A DNA stretch of 64,000 bases from Isoetes taiwanensis (Eukaryota; Streptophyta; Lycopodiopsida; Isoetales; Isoetaceae). Position 1 is the first letter of the stretch, and the number at the start of each line of letters is the position of its first letter. A program made the translations under genes and the position numbers. The stretch lies in the NCBI GenBank assembly GCA_021234155.1, contig JAJEKV010000414.1:62001-126000 (forward strand), in the 5' to 3' direction. A model generated the notes under the pieces. It was not told the DNA's origin, did no database searches, and saw only the letters and a list, made by a program, of their open reading frames with translations. Below are positions 59,602 through 64,000 of the stretch, one piece after another.

Positions 59602-60361
59602 GAACGAAATGGCACATCTAGTAGTTAAGGTTGTAAAAATTTCAGCAAAAGATACTTAGGGCCCATCAGCATTACGCCATTTTGAAGGCCTCACTATCCG
59701 CATTACGTCATCTTGGGACATACACAAACAAGGTGCTAGGGCACTTAGGGTTGGCATGTAATGCTTGAATAATTTAGAATAGTATTCCTTGTGAAGGCTT
59801 CAATCTTTCACAAAGAATATTATTTTAAATTACTCAAGCGTTACATGCCAACATCATCCTCTATCTACTTCTAAACCATAAAAATGGTGGCGATTGTTTT
59901 CTATTTCTCGAATGCTTTTATAGAAACGAATCTAGTAGAATTAGGATGTCTTATCACAAATTTAGAATATCCTAGTATAAAATGTTCCTTAACTTGGCGA
60001 ATTTAATGTAATTAGGATTGCAAAAATTAGAATTTAATGTTCCTGAAACAGGGTGCAGATTGCTAAATCTTCGAAACAGGCTCGTAATATATCTAAGGTG
60101 GGGGTATAGAGAAGCCAATTTGACCGCGGAGAGAAGGACAGTGAGAATCCCTAGGATATTATACCATTTGCCACCAATTGTCCTCGGGTGTTATAGAAGA
60201 TCTCCATACATTTTGAACCGAAGGCACATTACTAGATAGTAACAGCTGCCAAACCAACGATCCAGATTAAATCTGATCCTCAGATACACGAGAACCGGGG
60301 CATTAAGGAAACGAAATGGCACATCTAGTAGTTAAGGTCGTAAAAATTTTAGTACAAGATA
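59602..60361. repeat. Direct repeat, two copies of about 57 bp
   Basis: Copies at 59602-59658 and 60305-60361 share GAAACGAAATGGCACATCTA or its one-base variant, then GTAGTTAAGG.(T/C)GTAAAAATTT. They flank a 650-bp segment that includes the hairpin. They could be ends of a larger element. Confidence 0.7.
59750..59852. ncRNA. Long near-perfect hairpin, MITE or miRNA-precursor candidate
   Basis: GTTGGCATGTAATGCTTGAA, TAATTTAGAATAGTATTCCT and TGTGAAG on the left pair with CACAAAGAATATTATTTTAA, ATTACTCAAGCGTTACATGC and CAAC on the right. The stem is about 47 bp with roughly six mismatches, and the loop is about 8-10 bases. The stem length suits a plant MIRNA or an inverted-repeat MITE. The outer flanks do not pair, so the ends are sharp. 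No known miRNA sequence is recognised, and no TA or TAA duplication is obvious. Confidence 0.45.
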
Positions 60362-62127
60362 CAATGTCTTTGATAATCATCCGAAGCACAAATTCCATGA
60401 GCACTAGGGATCATGAATGCCTTTATCATCTTAAACGGTAGTATTGCAAATTAGTTTATATCTAACTATCTAGGCAAATATACTGAAGGCAACATGACAA
60501 GATGTTTAATCAAGTTAAAGAGCAGAAAGCTTTCGGTGTCATACCGCAAATGTCAAGTGTTTTTGCAACATATAATGCTTGTATTCTTGTTGATGGCTTT
60601 TCTACTAATACATTGTCAATGTATCTCAAGATCCTTCCCAACTCTATCCGCAAATCGACAAAACTTTGCTCCTTAAGCCAAGTAAGAATTCATGCATATA
60701 AAATAAGGTGCTAACGTACTGTGGGGTTGCTTTTGCAACTGAATCTTAGATGGAGTGTAGTAGCCTGGCTAAGCTTTCGTGGAAGATGCTTTAGTTTGGC
60801 ACTTAGGATGCAAGAATTTGATGCTTTAAAGGGTAACGGTCTGTACATCTAGTGTTTTGAGTGCGTGTATTAGTACGTGGGTGGAGGTTGGTAATGAATA
60901 TAGTAGTGGTGATCTTTGAAGTTGGATATAGCATCATAGGCAACAAAACTGTAAGAGAAACTAATGAATTACTATGTAGTTTGAAATTAGAGAAAATACT
61001 GAGTTACCCTGTCATTTGACAAGTTGAAGTTGGAAATGTTTTATGGTGTTGTATTAAGCGATAGACATTCATATGCTCCTAGTGGGATTGCCTTCTCCTA
61101 ATTTTTAGTTGCATTTTCAATGTATTTCTTTTGTAGTTGATTACACATATATATCGACAAATCTTACGTATGCTCCATGCATAGATTGGGATCTTTGTTC
61201 TTGTTTCCTCTATGTGATTCTCATGCTACTAGTGTGAATCCGTTATAAGGAACGTATGCAAATTATAAATGTAAATCATAAGAACAAAACATTGCATGCT
61301 AATCATATTTGATGTCCTATACTTCAGACTACTCCTAGAAATGTAATGCATAACAACAATAACAATATCAAATATATTTGATATATCATACGCTGAACTG
61401 GATGGAAATCATCCGCTTTGGGGGCGGAAACGGCTTAACAAGGTCAACATAATGCTCGTTTCTAATTTCGTTCTACACATTTTTACATTCATTTGGTTCT
61501 TAGGTGGTTCTATAAACAAACAATTTCATAAACCAACCTTGCAACATCAAAATGCAACAAGGTAACCCAGGCATCACTTGTCAGATGACACGTGTTATCT
61601 AGAAACTTCTGAACCCATGCTAGGAGCTGCTTGTTGAACAGCTCCAAATATCAAGATAACTAGTTAAATCATGGATTTTAAGGGGTCTTAACAAATCCTA
61701 AGAGCTATATTATCACATAGATGAACCATTAGAGAGTCATGCATATTATTCAAAACCATAGCCCAATATGTATCAGATTACTCCTGCAAAGCAACAATTA
61801 TACAGCCTACAAAAGCCATATTACCAAAGCAATAGTTGTGCATGCTGCAAAAGCCCTATTACCAAGATAGAATTGCAATTATGCAGATAAGAATACCTGT
61901 AGCTAAAATCTCATAATATATTAGTTTTCATATCGCGGTTCATAGAGAAACAAGGCGCACAAATTGATTTTATACTAATCACATTCATTAACCTCTTTAT
62001 ATCTACAATGAATTGAACAAAATTCTTGGTATTATACACCTCATTGTAGTAGCTTGTACATTATTTACATTCTTCCTGCAGGGCACATAGTGCAAAATAT
62101 GTTTAACTCTCTATCTCTTTAAGTCTC

Positions 62128-62909
62128 CTAATTTGGCCGCATCTTGAATATAAACTGAAATATAGTTGATTTTTCAAGCTGATTCCGTCTATCACTGTCA
62201 TTCTTTGGAAGCATCCTTAAGATCTCCAATTCTTTGGCTTTGGGTACCTGTGCTCTACCCTTACTGGAGTCATCTAGGTCTCCTTTTTCTAGCAGACTCA
62301 CATTTCTCCTTTTTATGTTTTTTATCTTTGTGTTTCTCATCCTTGATCCTCTAGTTTTCTCTTTTCCTCCTTACTTGAATGAGATTCATCTTGAATAAGA
62401 CAGTCACCTTCAGCAATTTTGTTTTCATTCTCCTTCCTTTCCCTCTTTTCCTTCTTAGAGGAATAGGGTTCATCTTGAACATCAACTTGATTTAAAATTG
62501 CTATAGTATCATCGCCTAGAAATTTACCTTTAAATTGTTTCTTTGTACCTTTTCTCTCACTTTGTGGGGTTACTATTGTGCCCAACTCAAGAGCCCCATC
62601 TTTAAGAATTTCACTCTGAGCATTAGTCCATAAGAGATTCCAAGGCTGCAATCCATACCTTCCAAGAACCAACTTTTCATATCCTTAAAGGACCAAAGCA
62701 TCTTCTCAAACGCCTCATGGCAAAAACAAGTTGGCTTTCAAAACATGAAGATTGTAAAACTTTAGCCCAAAAATTGTTCCTCGTACCATAGGCAGTGCTT
62801 CTAAAAATTTCTGACCAAGTTGGCTCAATGAGAATTTGTAGCTCCTTGTGATTATATTATTGTAGATGGGCATAAGCCTGCATATAATGCCACCCACTTT
62901 CTTTAACAT
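62128..62909 (-). pseudogene. Lysine-rich protein of unknown family, several frames
   Basis: Minus-strand blocks: 62909-62715 reads KKVGGIICRLMPIYNNI and KFSLSQLGQKFLEALPM with VRGTIFGLKFYNLHVLKANL; 62672-62337 reads LQPWNLLWTNAQSEILKDGA, LELGTIVTPQSERKGTKKQF and LGDDTIAILNQVDVQDEP, then repeated YSSKKEKRERKENEN and HSSKEEKRKLED blocks; 62340-62128 continues KELEILRMLPKNDSDRRNQL. The lysine/glutamate-rich tail is typical of nucleolar or chromatin proteins, but I cannot name a family. A stop separates the first two blocks (near 62712) and another change of frame lies near 62340. It may be a degraded copy or the 3' part of a gene beyond the window with small errors. Confidence 0.45.
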
Positions 62910-64000
62910 CTTGCAAATGAACGTAGGATGGCACTTAAAATTTACTTATTATATTGCACGAAATGATCTACTTGCTTCAACATCTTGGGAGGTTTTGCAA
63001 TGTTTGCCAAATATAAAAGACCATTAAATAAAACATGTTTTGCATAAGGAGTAAAGAATCAGGTTATAGACACAGCAAAAACAAGGATATATTGTTGAAA
63101 TGGTTGTCTACCCTACTCTGACCTAAGTTTCAAAATGCGAATGTATTGATAAGGGCGTAAATATCGGGTTCCACAATCAAAGCTAGTCAAATGCATACGC
63201 TGGACCATTTTCTAAAATCATTTGAGAGCCTCGTGATCCCACAGCTCTTTACAAAGGGAAAAGTTATATAATACCGGAACAATGCATAACACAAATCTCA
63301 GAAAATTGTTTGTTGGAACTACATCGCACAACATAAAATTGGATATGATTATTATTTATCTATATATGACTATAACTCATCCAATATAGACCCACCTGAT
63401 CCCGAATTCAAGATTTCAATCGATCGGATGACTGAAGCTAGCCAATGTGCATCAGAAAAACAATTCCCACTGTTATCATTATGCTGCCACCATAAAAAAT
63501 GTCATAAGATAAACAGACTTTGTAAGAGTTTCTGAATTTTCTTATATATATATTCAGATATATTACTGGAGCCTGAATTTTTTTGCCTAAAGTCAGGCTT
63601 TTATGGAAGGCATAGTTTCTTTAAGCTGGAATTTCGCTTTGAAATTTCCGGTGATGTGGTGGGCTTAAAAAACATCAATTAAAGGAAAGTGGCCTCACAC
63701 GCCAACTAGAAATTTCGTTTAAATTTCTAGATCGTGAGAGGCCGATGAAGAAATTTTAATCAGATTGAAATTATGTCGACGTGTCAGCTGACGTGGCAGA
63801 AATATAAAAAAGAATCGGGACATTTTATCAACCTTTTGCTTGCGTTTTCTCTGATTCGGCATGCAGCCAGAGGTCTTGCCAAAGATTTACTTGATTTTTC
63901 TGCTAGATTATGGTCGGATCTGCCTCTTTCATACTGAATGCCTTGGAACGCCACTGTTTCTTCGTGACTTTGGGCATTTGCAAGTTTTTAGTAGCTTTAC
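62910..64000. other. Window end, nothing recognised
   Basis: AT-rich with no open frame of note. If the lysine-rich minus-strand gene extends upstream, its earlier exons would lie here, but no coding block could be identified. Confidence 0.4.

Larger units (their letters stand above)
58932..62127. other. Gene-free stretch with a 103-bp hairpin and a short direct repeat
   Basis: Apart from the hairpin at 59750-59852 and a direct repeat of about 57 bp (59602-59658 and 60305-60361, both with GGAAACGAAATGGCACATCT or near form and AGTAGTTAAGG.CGTAAAAAT-type text), I see nothing. Open frames such as 60018-60239 are arginine-rich but unrecognised. Confidence 0.45.

Noticed and set aside
59750-60361. 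Complete composite transposon bounded by the 57-bp direct repeats
   Set aside because: The repeats are direct, diverged and without target duplication or internal coding region.
1-64000. CRISPR arrays, operons, bacterial promoters
   Set aside because: The window is nuclear plant DNA with introns; the regular repeats are minisatellites without spacers of constant length.
1-64000. tRNA or rRNA genes
   Set aside because: No cloverleaf with both A and B boxes or rRNA signature was seen by eye; a covariance-model search could still find one.

Overview
The window is nuclear plant DNA, almost certainly from a flowering plant. It holds intron-rich genes with GT..AG introns for plant-specific proteins: a chloroplast TGD3-type ABC ATPase, the first exon of a PsbQ oxygen-evolving-complex protein, an MRH1/MDIS1-like LRR receptor kinase and pentatricopeptide-repeat (PPR) genes. 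These sit in AT-rich DNA full of transposon remains. The species cannot be named from the sequence.

Layout. 1-6456: AT-rich, repeat-derived, no convincing gene. 6457-7093 (-): uncharacterised frameshifted gene. 7760-8146 (+): C-terminal piece of a PIF1/Helitron-type helicase, followed by a duplicated SINE-like repeat. 9231-11881 (+): ten-exon TGD3 gene. 11882-17400: no intact gene; diverged repeats and a LINE-like fragment. 17426-26870: a PPR gene relic split by a complete 8,967-bp CACTA element (17834-26800) with matching terminal inverted repeats and a CAT/CAT target duplication. The element carries subterminal repeat blocks, a foldback, a PsbQ first exon and three arrays of a 19-bp minisatellite; I see no transposase in it. 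26870-31300: direct repeats. 31330-33730 (-): a second, PLS-type PPR relic split by a ~1.5-kb insertion. 34368-38095 (+): about twelve exons of a coiled-coil protein with a C-terminal Ulp1-like (C48) protease domain. 43020-46030 (-): decayed DNA-transposon transposase. 46322-48722: dispersed repeat, large foldback, tandem duplications and a small MITE. 50111-50903 (+): fragment of a STE20/BLUS1-type kinase. 55994-58931 (+): twelve-exon LRR receptor pseudokinase. 62128-62909 (-): lysine-rich unknown protein. The remainder is gene-poor.

Two themes stand out. First, the CACTA element has landed inside a PPR gene and carries a host fragment encoding a whole chloroplast/thylakoid targeting peptide next to a minisatellite that has apparently spread within the element. 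Second, the best-preserved genes (TGD3, LRR receptor, Ulp1-like) each carry at least one frame or splice lesion that looks like a one-base homopolymer contraction. This may be residual sequencing error rather than gene death, so the pseudogene calls for those three genes are provisional. The genes are functionally unrelated; there is no operon-like logic.
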